Notes under the pieces: generated by a model
Database searches by the model: none
What the model was told of the DNA's origin: nothing
What the model saw: the letters and a program-made list of their open reading frames with translations, nothing else
Part shown: in pieces, positions 1 to 6,663 of the stretch
How the letters are laid out: every line of letters begins with the position of its first letter
Numbering within the stretch: position 1 is the first letter of the stretch
Program-made: the position numbers and the translations under genes
Assembly (NCBI GenBank): GCA_910578495.1
Contig: CAJTRE010000058.1
Location: forward strand, 1-8,482
DNA length: 8,482 nt
Direction: 5' to 3'
Source: an uncultured Dorea sp.
GTDB lineage: Bacteria; Bacillota; Clostridia; Lachnospirales; Lachnospiraceae

Positions 1-272
1 TGGATATGGAGGTCGATCCCCTGACTGCCAAAGCTGGACTGTCCGATCTGTACCTGGAAAGGCCGCCGGGAGACTTGCAGCTGTGCCTCCGGGTATTCCA
101 GCCACCACGCCTGATCCTTTGAAATGACCTGGAGGGAGGCGGTGCGGCATCCATCTCTATCGATATGGAATGCGGGAATCAGTGCGAGAGTCTGCCCCTG
201 CGGGTTCTGGTGCTTGAAGTACCAGCCCTCAAAATAGGGGCCGGTCCTGTTTGTACCGCAGAAAAATCCCAT
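1..272 (-). CDS. tocopherol cyclase-like family protein (N-terminal part; C-terminus beyond left edge)
   Basis: This is an open frame of 90 codons that starts at an ATG (272-270) and runs off the left edge. The codon two before this ATG is an in-frame TGA (278-276), so the start is well fixed. GAGG (285-282) lies 9 nt upstream as a ribosome site. The N-terminus, GFFCGTNRTGPYFEGWYFK, carries the PYFEGWYFK signature (residues 12-20) also found in plant tocopherol cyclase VTE1. A segment resembling the family's early beta-strands follows (LALIPAFHID, then ASLQVISKDQAWWLEYP). In plants the family closes the chromanol ring of vitamin E. Firmicute homologues have no established substrate, so enzymatic activity should not be assumed. 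The gene is GC-rich like yaaA and looks like native chromosome. There is no signal peptide or membrane segment in the visible part. The family call is fairly secure and the function is unknown. Confidence 0.75.
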   Translation of the reverse strand, partial: MGFFCGTNRTGPYFEGWYFKHQNPQGQTLALIPAFHIDRDGCRTASLQVISKDQAWWLEYPEAQLQVSRRPFQVQIGQSSFGSQGIDLHI

Positions 273-284
273 GATTCATCGCCT

Positions 285-308
285 CAGATTCAGTTTTCCC
301 TGAATCTG
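285..308 (-). promoter_or_regulatory. inverted repeat/hairpin touching the ribosome site of the tocopherol-cyclase-like gene
   Basis: This is a perfect 9-bp inverted repeat, CAGATTCAG (285-293) and CTGAATCTG (300-308), with a 6-nt spacer. On the transcript the hairpin ends at the first base of the GAGG ribosome site (285-282), 13 nt before the ATG. It could be a repressor operator or an RNA hairpin that affects ribosome access. The structure is seen directly; the regulatory role is inferred. Confidence 0.45.
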
Positions 309-364
309 GGGATTTTATATGGGATGTTCTCCGATGCTGGAGGCCGTCGAAGCTATCTTGGCGA

Positions 365-397
365 AAAAGTTTTGCGGATATAAACCGCAAAACTTTT
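365..397. terminator. perfect 13-bp inverted repeat, possible bidirectional terminator
   Basis: AAAAGTTTTGCGG (365-377) pairs perfectly with CCGCAAAACTTTT (385-397) across a 7-nt loop. The stem ends in A on one side and T on the other, and minus-strand transcripts leave it in a run of five T. This fits a bidirectional intrinsic terminator between the restriction-like operon and the tocopherol-cyclase-like gene. However, the GC core is only about 4 bp and the T-tract lies within the stem. A protein-binding palindrome is the main alternative. Confidence 0.45.
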
Positions 398-425
398 GAT
401 ATAAGTAAGCATTGCGGTTATAACC
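372..425. repeat. two imperfect copies of TTGCGG-(A/T)TATAA-CC
   Basis: TTGCGGATATAAACC (372-386) recurs as TTGCGGTTATAACC (412-425), with starts 40 bp apart. The second copy contains the perfect 10-bp palindrome GGTTATAACC (416-425). The first copy spans the loop of the 365-397 inverted repeat. Similar half-sites at this distance could be operator sites for one regulator, or relics of an insertion boundary. No protein can be assigned. Confidence 0.35.
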
Positions 426-538
426 ATATACTTTAGCAGTATAAAGACATCCATATATCAGCGAGCAGATAGACGAAAATTATCAGGGGATTAAAATAAT
501 GCACGTCGCAGATTTCTTGCTGAGCGCAGAATATTAAG

Positions 539-559
539 CCGCTCCCGGTCGGGAAGCGG
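539..559. terminator. GC-rich hairpin, possible operon terminator
   Basis: CCGCTCCCG (539-547) pairs with CGGGAAGCGG (550-559) with one bulged A, giving a nine-pair stem with a very tight loop. Minus-strand transcripts leave it into CTTAATATT, which is T-containing but not a true T-tract. It lies downstream of the last operon gene, beyond the MITE-like element, so it is a reasonable but weak candidate terminator for the operon. Confidence 0.35.
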
Positions 560-601
560 TTCAATCCTTGTGGGACTGTATCCAAAGAATTAGGAAACAA
601 C

Positions 602-608
602 TCAGTAA
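602..608. repeat. left target-site duplication TCAGTAA
   Basis: TCAGTAA directly borders the left inverted terminus of the 140-bp element and is repeated exactly at 749-755. The bases outside differ between the two copies (C before the left copy, G before the right), so the duplication is 7 bp if the element starts at CTATAAATG. If the element instead starts at ACTATAAATG, the duplication is CAGTA (5 bp). Confidence 0.7.
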
Positions 609-748
609 CTATAAATGAGCAAATTCACAATGTGCACAAAAACCTGCTGGTTTTGTCTTTCATGCAACGACAAAGCGATTAAATATCAGCCTATATGTCC
701 CTGCCTCGTAGATAAATTTGTGCACCTTTCAGATTTGCTCATTTATAG
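609..748. mobile_element. 140-bp MITE-like element with long terminal inverted repeats
   Basis: The ends are a perfect 16-bp inverted repeat: CTATAAATGAGCAAAT (609-624) and ATTTGCTCATTTATAG (733-748). Inside each end, after a 7-nt unpaired stretch of equal length, a second perfect 9-bp match follows: GTGCACAAA (632-640) with TTTGTGCAC (717-725). This gives an imperfect terminal repeat of about 32 bp. The element is flanked by TCAGTAA on both sides. The interior has no coding potential but contains short hairpins, for example TTTGTC (652-657) with GACAAA (669-674). Structure, size and target duplication fit a non-autonomous transposon moved by a transposase encoded elsewhere; I cannot assign its family. 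It lies 48 bp past the stop of the DUF3883 gene, so it would be transcribed in that operon's 3' region. There the paired ends could fold into a long hairpin. Confidence 0.75.
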
Positions 749-755
749 TCAGTAA
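749..755. repeat. right target-site duplication TCAGTAA
   Basis: This is an exact copy of the heptamer at 602-608, immediately outside the right inverted terminus. The pair is the main sign that the 140-bp unit arrived by transposition and is not just a long hairpin. Confidence 0.7.
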
Positions 756-796
756 GAAATTTGGAAGTAATTTGAGAATGCCTAAACTATTGAGAA

Positions 797-1741
797 TTAT
801 ATTTTTCGAATGTAATAGGATTCCGGTTCTATTAGCCAATCTGGAGAATCCATGACGGTTAACGCAGGGTTTGTGATGATTACAGGATTATATTCTGCAT
901 CAGCAGTTTTTGAGAGGTCTATAAGATACAGAAAGTATTTCTCACCATGCAGTTTGGCGATTTCGTACTCGTTCTTTGACCAATGAAACCCAGAGTTTGA
1001 TACAGCCTTGACTTCAATAAATCGATCTGGTTCTTGAGACTGAGGCGAGTTGAAAGAGACAATGTCATATCCTGCTGTAACATCCACTTCAGAGATTCGC
1101 CTAACTTTTTCAGATATAGGTAATCCAAGCCTCTTTTTTTCATATTCCAAGGCAAATACTTCCGCTTTTTCGCCTACTAACTCATTGCGCTCAAGTTGCT
1201 TTTTTAGCTGCTCTAAGGATAGCTGTTTACGTCTTTCTCTGCAATGTCCAGCAATGAGTGCATCATATGAAGAGGAGATATGAAAACGAGTTCCTTGAGT
1301 GCCTCTTAAGGGAATCAAAAATCCTTGACTAATCAGTACATTTCTCACGCCAGACAAAGGAAGTGGTAGCAGTTCGTTTTTAAAGGCATAACAGTATTGG
1401 ACGGAGTCGTAACAAAACATACTTGATTCCAAAATGCTTTCTCTAAACAGCTGGTCTACAGTAGACACGACGAGCGCATCATTCAGCTTATCCTTATCAT
1501 TTAGGACTGCAGCGATGGCCGGCGACAAAGAGACCATGTCTTCAGATATCTCTATCCATCCTAGTGAATGGCAATATGTAATCAAATCCCCAACAGATAG
1601 ATAGCGCTTTCCAGGGGCACGTGCACATATAATCTCCGCATCACGGATTGAGATTTGGCTAGTTCCTATTACATCGCAGATGAAGAAGAGGATTCCTTCT
1701 TTTCCACCTTGATATTTAAGATTTTTTAGTGCGTCTAACAT
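797..1741 (-). CDS. DUF3883 domain protein, predicted PD-(D/E)XK nuclease of a restriction-like operon
   Basis: This is a 314-residue soluble protein. Residues 1-160 form an N-terminal region of unknown type (possibly winged-helix-like: LSVGDLITYCHSLGWIEIS). A charged helix follows (about 167-187), then a DUF3883-type domain (about 190-290). That domain shows GEKAEVFALEYEKKR (190-204), GYDIVSF (224-230), RFIEVKA (240-246) and KNEYEIAKLHGEKYFLYLI (256-274). D226 with E243-x-K245 gives the D...ExK arrangement expected of PD-(D/E)XK nucleases. DNA cleavage is inferred from this and not demonstrated. The ATG at 1741 lies inside the 3' end of the SNF2 gene (26-bp overlap) and has only a weak ribosome site, so translation is probably coupled. 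It is the last gene of the operon and the likely effector. Codons 201-203 contain an A-AAA-AAG heptamer. A non-nuclease scaffold role is the alternative. Confidence 0.8.
   Translation of the reverse strand: MLDALKNLKYQGGKEGILFFICDVIGTSQISIRDAEIICARAPGKRYLSVGDLITYCHSLGWIEISEDMVSLSPAIAAVLNDKDKLNDALVVSTVDQLFRESILESSMFCYDSVQYCYAFKNELLPLPLSGVRNVLISQGFLIPLRGTQGTRFHISSSYDALIAGHCRERRKQLSLEQLKKQLERNELVGEKAEVFALEYEKKRLGLPISEKVRRISEVDVTAGYDIVSFNSPQSQEPDRFIEVKAVSNSGFHWSKNEYEIAKLHGEKYFLYLIDLSKTADAEYNPVIITNPALTVMDSPDWLIEPESYYIRKI
1133..1139 (-). promoter_or_regulatory. A-AAA-AAG slippery heptamer inside the DUF3883 gene
   Basis: Codons 201-203 of the DUF3883 gene read GAA AAA AAG, which places the classical -1 frameshift heptamer in the correct frame. 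A -1 slip would add EAWITYI and then stop at TGA (1112-1110). The result is a protein of about 210 residues that lacks D226, E243 and K245. I see no clear upstream stimulatory ribosome site or strong downstream hairpin, so this may be only a chance A7 run in an AT-rich gene. Confidence 0.2.
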
Positions 1742-3698
1742 AGTCTCTTATCAACGCCTTTATATCTTCATCGCCTAAGTTTTCGGAGATATTATCAAAC
1801 AAGGGAACGGGCATATTTTCCATAATGTCAGTCATGCGTCGTTCTTTCTCAGCCAATCTTGTGTCAATAGTCTCATCAACAGTATCACGAGATAGAATAT
1901 AGTAATAGTTCGTAACAGTATTGGGTTCTAATCCGTAACGGTGAATGCGATCTTTAGACTGCACAAAATGTGCCGCATTGAAAGATCTTTCAATATATAT
2001 GGCGTTATGGCACGCCTTGTGCAGCGAAATGGATTCAGCAACTGCAAAGGGATTTGCAATAATAGCTTTGAAAGGACAATCCGGATGCTGGAATGCTTTT
2101 ACAATTTTCTCCCTTGTAAAAATAAATTCGTCATCATCAAGGCTCTCTCTTTCTACAGGTGTTGCTCCATACAGTTCTTGACAGGGGATACCTTGGCTTT
2201 CGAGATATTGCTTTAAGTCATGGATGGTGTGGATAAACGTCGCCCAGATGACAACCTTGCCGTTGCTGGCTAAGATGTCATCGACTAATTGTTTTGCGGC
2301 AACATATTTCGCTGGCACCTCATTTGCCTCGTAATCAAGGATGGACTTCAAGACATCTGAATCATCAATTGCTTGATATGCTTCTATAGGAAATTCCTCA
2401 TCCTCAAAAAAGTCGTGTAGGGGGGCCTTTAGCATTGCGGGATTAGATGCAGCCTGCATCAAACGAATCGTCCTAGCTTGAGCCAATGCTGCCTTAAACC
2501 GAGAGGAGGTATCCGTAGCTCCGTCTGCCATAAATTCATCCATATATTTCTTTTCAACAAAGTCGTAGATTCTTTGTTGCCGTGACCCCATAGGAACATA
2601 AATCGGAGGATGAACAGTCGCTGGTGGAATGTTCAAATCACTTTTTCGAATGCGAATAAAATATGGAGAAATGTTATCAATCAACCGACTGACCCTCGCC
2701 TGATCTCCCGTTATTGTGATATCCCTAAGTTGATTGACCTCAAAGCCCATGACGTTTTTATTGGGCCAAATGAATTTGAACATATTGTAGATGTCCTCAT
2801 ATCCATTTGGTGCAGGTGTTCCTGTAAGCACAATACGAGATTTGCTGTACTTTGACATTTCAAGCACAGCCTGAGCAATAATCCCTCCTGATGAATTTTT
2901 TGCCTTGTGTGCCTCATCGAGTACCACCATAACTTTATTAGTTCTGAGAAAAAAACCGATTTCCCTTTGTAGCGATGGTAAAGAGGCATACGAAATCAGG
3001 GTCAATTCCGCAGGGTACTTTGAAATTAAATAATCTTGCTTGTCGTTCCTGTTGACACCCCCAACAAGTCTCTTGGACACAGGCTTACGACCAAAGCATT
3101 CTTCATATTCTAATTCCCAGGGACCGAAAGAGCTCAGCGGCCCAACAATCAGAAGGCAATCGACATGCTTGGGATTTTCTGCAGGAAGATTGTGTAAATA
3201 GGCATAAGCGCCATAGACAATACTCGTCTTACCAGCTCCAGGTACCGAAAAATTACAGGCATTTTGAGAGAACGCCATATGGTAGGCTGAAAGGAGCTGG
3301 AGTGGATATAACGATCTTGCAGTGAGATTTTCTGCCACAGATTGGGTGAACATCTCAAATTCATCTGTGTCACACTCGTTATTGCGAATATGGAGGGCTT
3401 TTTTCGAGAATTCTGCAAAGCGCCGTTCTTCCTCATAATAATCTTGAATAACTTTTTCAGAACTTTCACCTTGCGATTCGGAAAAACCGTATTTGGTAAG
3501 CATAGAGCTGATATTTGACAGTACAGCGAACGGCTCACTATCTCCAACAGAAATGATAATGCAATTATCTGCTACATTTGGGTGTAGATAGTCTTTGGCA
3601 TATCGCCATGCAAAGCGATTTTTTTGCAGAGCTGTGATGTCACCCAAAAGATGTATTTCGTTTTTGGCCGAATCAAAATCTATAGAGATACTTGCCAC
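1716..3698 (-). CDS. SNF2-like superfamily 2 DNA helicase/translocase
   Basis: This is a 660-residue ATPase with an N-terminal region of about 125 residues before the motor. Motor motifs in order: L-Y-P-L-Q-L (130-135, Q-motif-like); Walker A SVPGAGKTS (151-159); VVLDEAHKAKN (258-268, DEAH box); IVLTGTPAPN (289-298, motif III); WATF (485-488); NPFAVAESISLHKAC (549-563, motif V); and QSKDRIHRYG (580-589, motif VI). Such enzymes usually translocate on double-stranded DNA using ATP. Here it probably moves along DNA or remodels it for the nuclease (inference). The P-loop reads PGAGKT rather than the D-x-G-x-GKT typical of chromatin-type SNF2 proteins, so this is a separate prokaryotic branch. The start is GTG (3698-3696); an in-frame TAG lies six codons upstream and no ATG intervenes. 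GGAG (3710-3707), inside the end of the preceding gene, is 8 nt from the start. The gene begins 4 bp after the ParB-like stop and overlaps the nuclease gene by 26 bp. Confidence 0.92.
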   Translation of the reverse strand: MASISIDFDSAKNEIHLLGDITALQKNRFAWRYAKDYLHPNVADNCIIISVGDSEPFAVLSNISSMLTKYGFSESQGESSEKVIQDYYEEERRFAEFSKKALHIRNNECDTDEFEMFTQSVAENLTARSLYPLQLLSAYHMAFSQNACNFSVPGAGKTSIVYGAYAYLHNLPAENPKHVDCLLIVGPLSSFGPWELEYEECFGRKPVSKRLVGGVNRNDKQDYLISKYPAELTLISYASLPSLQREIGFFLRTNKVMVVLDEAHKAKNSSGGIIAQAVLEMSKYSKSRIVLTGTPAPNGYEDIYNMFKFIWPNKNVMGFEVNQLRDITITGDQARVSRLIDNISPYFIRIRKSDLNIPPATVHPPIYVPMGSRQQRIYDFVEKKYMDEFMADGATDTSSRFKAALAQARTIRLMQAASNPAMLKAPLHDFFEDEEFPIEAYQAIDDSDVLKSILDYEANEVPAKYVAAKQLVDDILASNGKVVIWATFIHTIHDLKQYLESQGIPCQELYGATPVERESLDDDEFIFTREKIVKAFQHPDCPFKAIIANPFAVAESISLHKACHNAIYIERSFNAAHFVQSKDRIHRYGLEPNTVTNYYYILSRDTVDETIDTRLAEKERRMTDIMENMPVPLFDNISENLGDEDIKALIRDYVRRTKKS

Positions 3699-3702
3699 TG
3701 TC

Positions 3703-4995
3703 TCATCTCCGTTCTAAGATTTTCTTCATCTCCCAAGCAATCTTATTGATTTCCTTAATCATATCTTCGATACGAGGATCTTCAGTAAAACTACTTTGTT
3801 CACAATCCACCGATTTGAGCGCACTAAGAGCTCGTTCAATAAGGTCTGCAGGTTTGGCCGCATCACGCTTATCTTCGAGCTTTCGGGAGAATCGATTGAG
3901 GTTTCCTTTTAGTTGTCCCTTTGCTTGTTCAATCCATGTGCTATCACGTTGCCTGAGTAACAGACTAAGATCTTCGCCAGGACAACGTTCTCGCAATTCT
4001 TGGACAGTTTCCGCATCAGAAGGAGTATTTTCTTGATGCTGCTTCAAAAAGTCCCCCCATAAATCTTTGAAGAAAAAGATACTTCCTTCTTTTCCTGTCT
4101 TTGCAATATCACGGAATTCTTTCCCTTCGTATCTCGCTCTAATATAATCAAAGCAGACAAGCTTCAAGTCGGAAATATCAGAGTCGGTATAGGTCCAATC
4201 TGTGCGAGCTCGTGCTCCACGATTCTTATAAGCATCAAGATAGTTTGCCAAATCGACAAACGGCCCTTCTGTCTTCTCAAGTCGTGTATAAATGCCATCA
4301 TAATCATATTCTTTGAGGTAATCTTCCATCAAATCTAAGATTTTAATCCATTTCTTTATCTGGCTTTCATCTTCGCTCATAAAACCTGCTATATCTTTTT
4401 CTGAAAAGCCGAGTCGCTTCAATTCCTTACATTTGAGATACTTTTCAATGGGATTGTAATCCAACTTATCATCTTCACCCATCTGATAGATGGTTTCGAG
4501 TTGCTGGATATCTCTTTCTTCTGCATCATCAGGAAGAATGATTGCAAGGAAGTACATACAATGTTCAACTTGGCCATATGTATATCCCAGTTCATCGTGC
4601 TTATGGAACAGTCGATTCAACAACATCGCACGCCGGTTACCATCGACGATAATTCCATCAGCTGTAACAATTCCATATCTCTGCTGACCGTTTTTTAATA
4701 GACTGTCCATAGTCGTTTTATTACGATCAACCTTGGACTCGTATAAAAATTTCTCAATGATTTCTCGATCAGAATCCGATTCTGCATTCAACTCGCCGTT
4801 TTGCGTTTCGTACGATAGGACATCAGAACCGATTCTTCCGTTATATTTGTTGTAGATGAGATAATCCAAAGGAATTCGCCAGACAATTTCTGCCCTTGTA
4901 GAACCCTTATAGCGCAGAGGAATACCAGTCATGCTTTGGTTCAGTTGATTTGTTTTTAGTTCGTCTAACTTGACTTTTCTGGTAACAGCATCCAT
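3703..4995 (-). CDS. ParB/Srx-like domain protein with helix-turn-helix segment
   Basis: This is a 430-residue protein. IPLDYLIYNKYNGRIG (41-56) opens a ParB N-terminal-like domain. Its core is RYGIVTADGIIVDGNRRAML (106-125), where GNRR takes the place of the GERR box of partition ParB; this box contacts CTP in true ParB proteins. Residues about 180-222 (YNPIEKYLK, then LKRLGFSEKDIAGFM, then QIKKWIKILDLM) resemble the central helix-turn-helix of ParB/KorB proteins. The C-terminal ~200 residues are charged and probably helical (for example EEDKRDAA-like and EMKKILERR stretches), with no motif I recognise. There is no parA and no parS-like palindrome cluster here, so plasmid partition is unlikely. 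The neighbours suggest a DNA-binding, clamp or nuclease role within a modification-restriction system. The ATG shares one base with the methyltransferase stop (TAATG), so translation is coupled. The domain call is good; the function is open. Confidence 0.82.
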   Translation of the reverse strand: MDAVTRKVKLDELKTNQLNQSMTGIPLRYKGSTRAEIVWRIPLDYLIYNKYNGRIGSDVLSYETQNGELNAESDSDREIIEKFLYESKVDRNKTTMDSLLKNGQQRYGIVTADGIIVDGNRRAMLLNRLFHKHDELGYTYGQVEHCMYFLAIILPDDAEERDIQQLETIYQMGEDDKLDYNPIEKYLKCKELKRLGFSEKDIAGFMSEDESQIKKWIKILDLMEDYLKEYDYDGIYTRLEKTEGPFVDLANYLDAYKNRGARARTDWTYTDSDISDLKLVCFDYIRARYEGKEFRDIAKTGKEGSIFFFKDLWGDFLKQHQENTPSDAETVQELRERCPGEDLSLLLRQRDSTWIEQAKGQLKGNLNRFSRKLEDKRDAAKPADLIERALSALKSVDCEQSSFTEDPRIEDMIKEINKIAWEMKKILERR

Positions 4996-6611
4996 TAAGA
5001 AAGACCTCCCATCCTAATAACAATACTCTTAAGAATAAAATATCCTATTGCAATGGCTTGGGGCAACTGCTGAGGCTGTGCATTCGTATTAATTAGCAGA
5101 GCTTTTTCCTCAGCTGTAAGCAAGGTGTCTATGAACTGTCGAATATCTGTCAACATCTCATATGGTCCATCCTGTTTTTCAACTGTACGTTGAGCGGTGG
5201 TCATACAGAAAAGTTGTTGAAATCTCGAAAAAGATGTGACTTTATCACACTTTCCCGCAATATAATGTTTTACTTTCTCAAGATACAAAGGTGAAATAAT
5301 GCTTTCTGAGAAGTCCGGTGTAAAGAATTTTGCTTTATCTTTCCCTTGGCTATAATGAATTTCTGCATCCCATTTAATCAAGTTCTTCTTAAAATCAGAG
5401 TGGTAATTAGTTAATTCTACACGGTATGCAGAAAGAATTAAATAGGGGATATGGTACTTGAACTTGGCGTTATCTTTACGCGGTTTTTCCTTTTTGGGAG
5501 AGAATTCAACCCCATTAAGATTATAAAACTCTATATCAGGGTCGTGGCGAATAGGGATATATTTCTCTGGAATTTTCTCTCTCGCGTCCAATAAAATTGC
5601 TTTTGCAACAGCGTAGGATAATTTTGGAGGAACCGCATTTCCGACCAATGTGTGTTTGGTTGCTTTTGACTTTCCATAGAACCTATAGTCAATAGGGAAG
5701 CTCATCATTGAAGCAGCTTCTCTCACAGTAGGCAAACGATATTTACCTTCCCCATGACCAAGAAGCATCGCCTCACGTGCACACGCAGTCATTGTTGCCA
5801 TCACAGTCCGGGCTGGTTTATCGAGATTTTCAGGAAAGGACATTTTTCCCATATAGCCTTTGTCCTGTTTTAACCGTTTAGCAGTTTCCCATTCAAAACT
5901 TGCTAATTCATAAACATATCTGTGATCGGTTATATCTTTACGGTCCATTTGCAAATCCGGATAATTAACATCTTGAATACTATCTTCCGATGTAGATGTA
6001 GGCTCACCGAGCGAGGTAAGGACATCTCGTAAAGTTACAAGAGTTTTATCTGTATGTGTACTTTGGGGGACTGGAAACTCTCCGCACAGATATCGCTTTC
6101 GGTTAGTAGGGGCTCCAAAATACTTTGCATTATATATACCCGCAGCACCATCATGTGGGCGCAAAATAATATCCCCCTGTAATCCAAGGTCTTCGGCCGT
6201 ATATTGCTTTTTCATATAGTTTTTTACCGCAGGAACATTTTCAAGAACCCAATAACGGAGAACAGAATTTGGTTTTGCCTTTTTCCGTGCAATAATGCGT
6301 AAATAGGCTTCAATTAACTGTATACCGAGTGTTTTGTCGCCATTTCCAGATTTGTTTGAATGTGAAAAAGCTTGGCATGGAGGGGATCCGATAATTACTT
6401 CAGAGTCGGGAACAAGCGCTTCAAATTCTTCATCAGGAAGTAGGGAGATTCTGATGACATCATCTTGTATCACATTTACTCCCGGTTTGTTCCCTCTATA
6501 GGTAGTAACCGCAGGTTCCCATTTATCTACGGCAAACACAATTTCAAATCCCGCTTGCCTGAATCCCTCTGAGAAACCGCCACCCCCACAGAAAAAATCA
6601 GCTACCCTCAT
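4995..6611 (-). CDS. DNA (cytosine-5) methyltransferase with C-terminal extension
   Basis: This enzyme transfers methyl from S-adenosylmethionine to C5 of cytosine in a specific DNA site. Motifs in order: I, VADFFCGGGGFSEGF (3-17); II, FAVDKWEP (26-33); IV, IIGSPPCQAFSHSN (73-86) with catalytic C79; VI, LENVP (123-127); VIII, APTNRKRY (167-174); IX, DKPARTV (264-270) followed by LPTVREAASMMSFP (293-306); X, LVGNAVPPKLSYAVAKAI (322-339). The target recognition region lies between VIII and IX (about 178-263) and is of ordinary size, so all catalytic parts seem intact. Many C5 methyltransferases end soon after motif X; here about 190 more residues follow (345-538), with no motif I recognise. The ATG at 6611 has AGAAGG 9 nt upstream. 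It is the first gene of the operon, as expected where modification must precede restriction. It is commonly labelled dcm, but it is not an E. coli Dcm orthologue, and the target site cannot be read from sequence. Confidence 0.95.
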   Translation of the reverse strand: MRVADFFCGGGGFSEGFRQAGFEIVFAVDKWEPAVTTYRGNKPGVNVIQDDVIRISLLPDEEFEALVPDSEVIIGSPPCQAFSHSNKSGNGDKTLGIQLIEAYLRIIARKKAKPNSVLRYWVLENVPAVKNYMKKQYTAEDLGLQGDIILRPHDGAAGIYNAKYFGAPTNRKRYLCGEFPVPQSTHTDKTLVTLRDVLTSLGEPTSTSEDSIQDVNYPDLQMDRKDITDHRYVYELASFEWETAKRLKQDKGYMGKMSFPENLDKPARTVMATMTACAREAMLLGHGEGKYRLPTVREAASMMSFPIDYRFYGKSKATKHTLVGNAVPPKLSYAVAKAILLDAREKIPEKYIPIRHDPDIEFYNLNGVEFSPKKEKPRKDNAKFKYHIPYLILSAYRVELTNYHSDFKKNLIKWDAEIHYSQGKDKAKFFTPDFSESIISPLYLEKVKHYIAGKCDKVTSFSRFQQLFCMTTAQRTVEKQDGPYEMLTDIRQFIDTLLTAEEKALLINTNAQPQQLPQAIAIGYFILKSIVIRMGGLS

Positions 6612-6663
6612 TGCTATCTACCTTCTACAATAATTTGTTGTGATTTATACCAGAGTAGACTGC

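Noticed and set aside
165..383. 72-codon plus-strand frame at the left edge
   Set aside because: It is antisense to the better supported tocopherol-cyclase-like start and its leader, and its tail runs through the 365-397 inverted repeat.
499..537. 12-codon frame MHVADFLLSAEY resembling the methyltransferase start MRVADFFCGG
   Set aside because: Only about eight residues are alike and the similarity stops at once, so a duplicated fragment of the methyltransferase gene cannot be supported; chance is likely.
602..755. CRISPR repeat or tRNA-like structure
   Set aside because: There is one pair of inverted ends and no regularly spaced direct repeats; no cloverleaf or anticodon arm can be drawn.
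3703..4995. Plasmid partition ParB
   Set aside because: No ParA gene, no parS-like repeats, and a GNRR box with a long unrelated C-terminal half; the operon partners point to restriction-modification.
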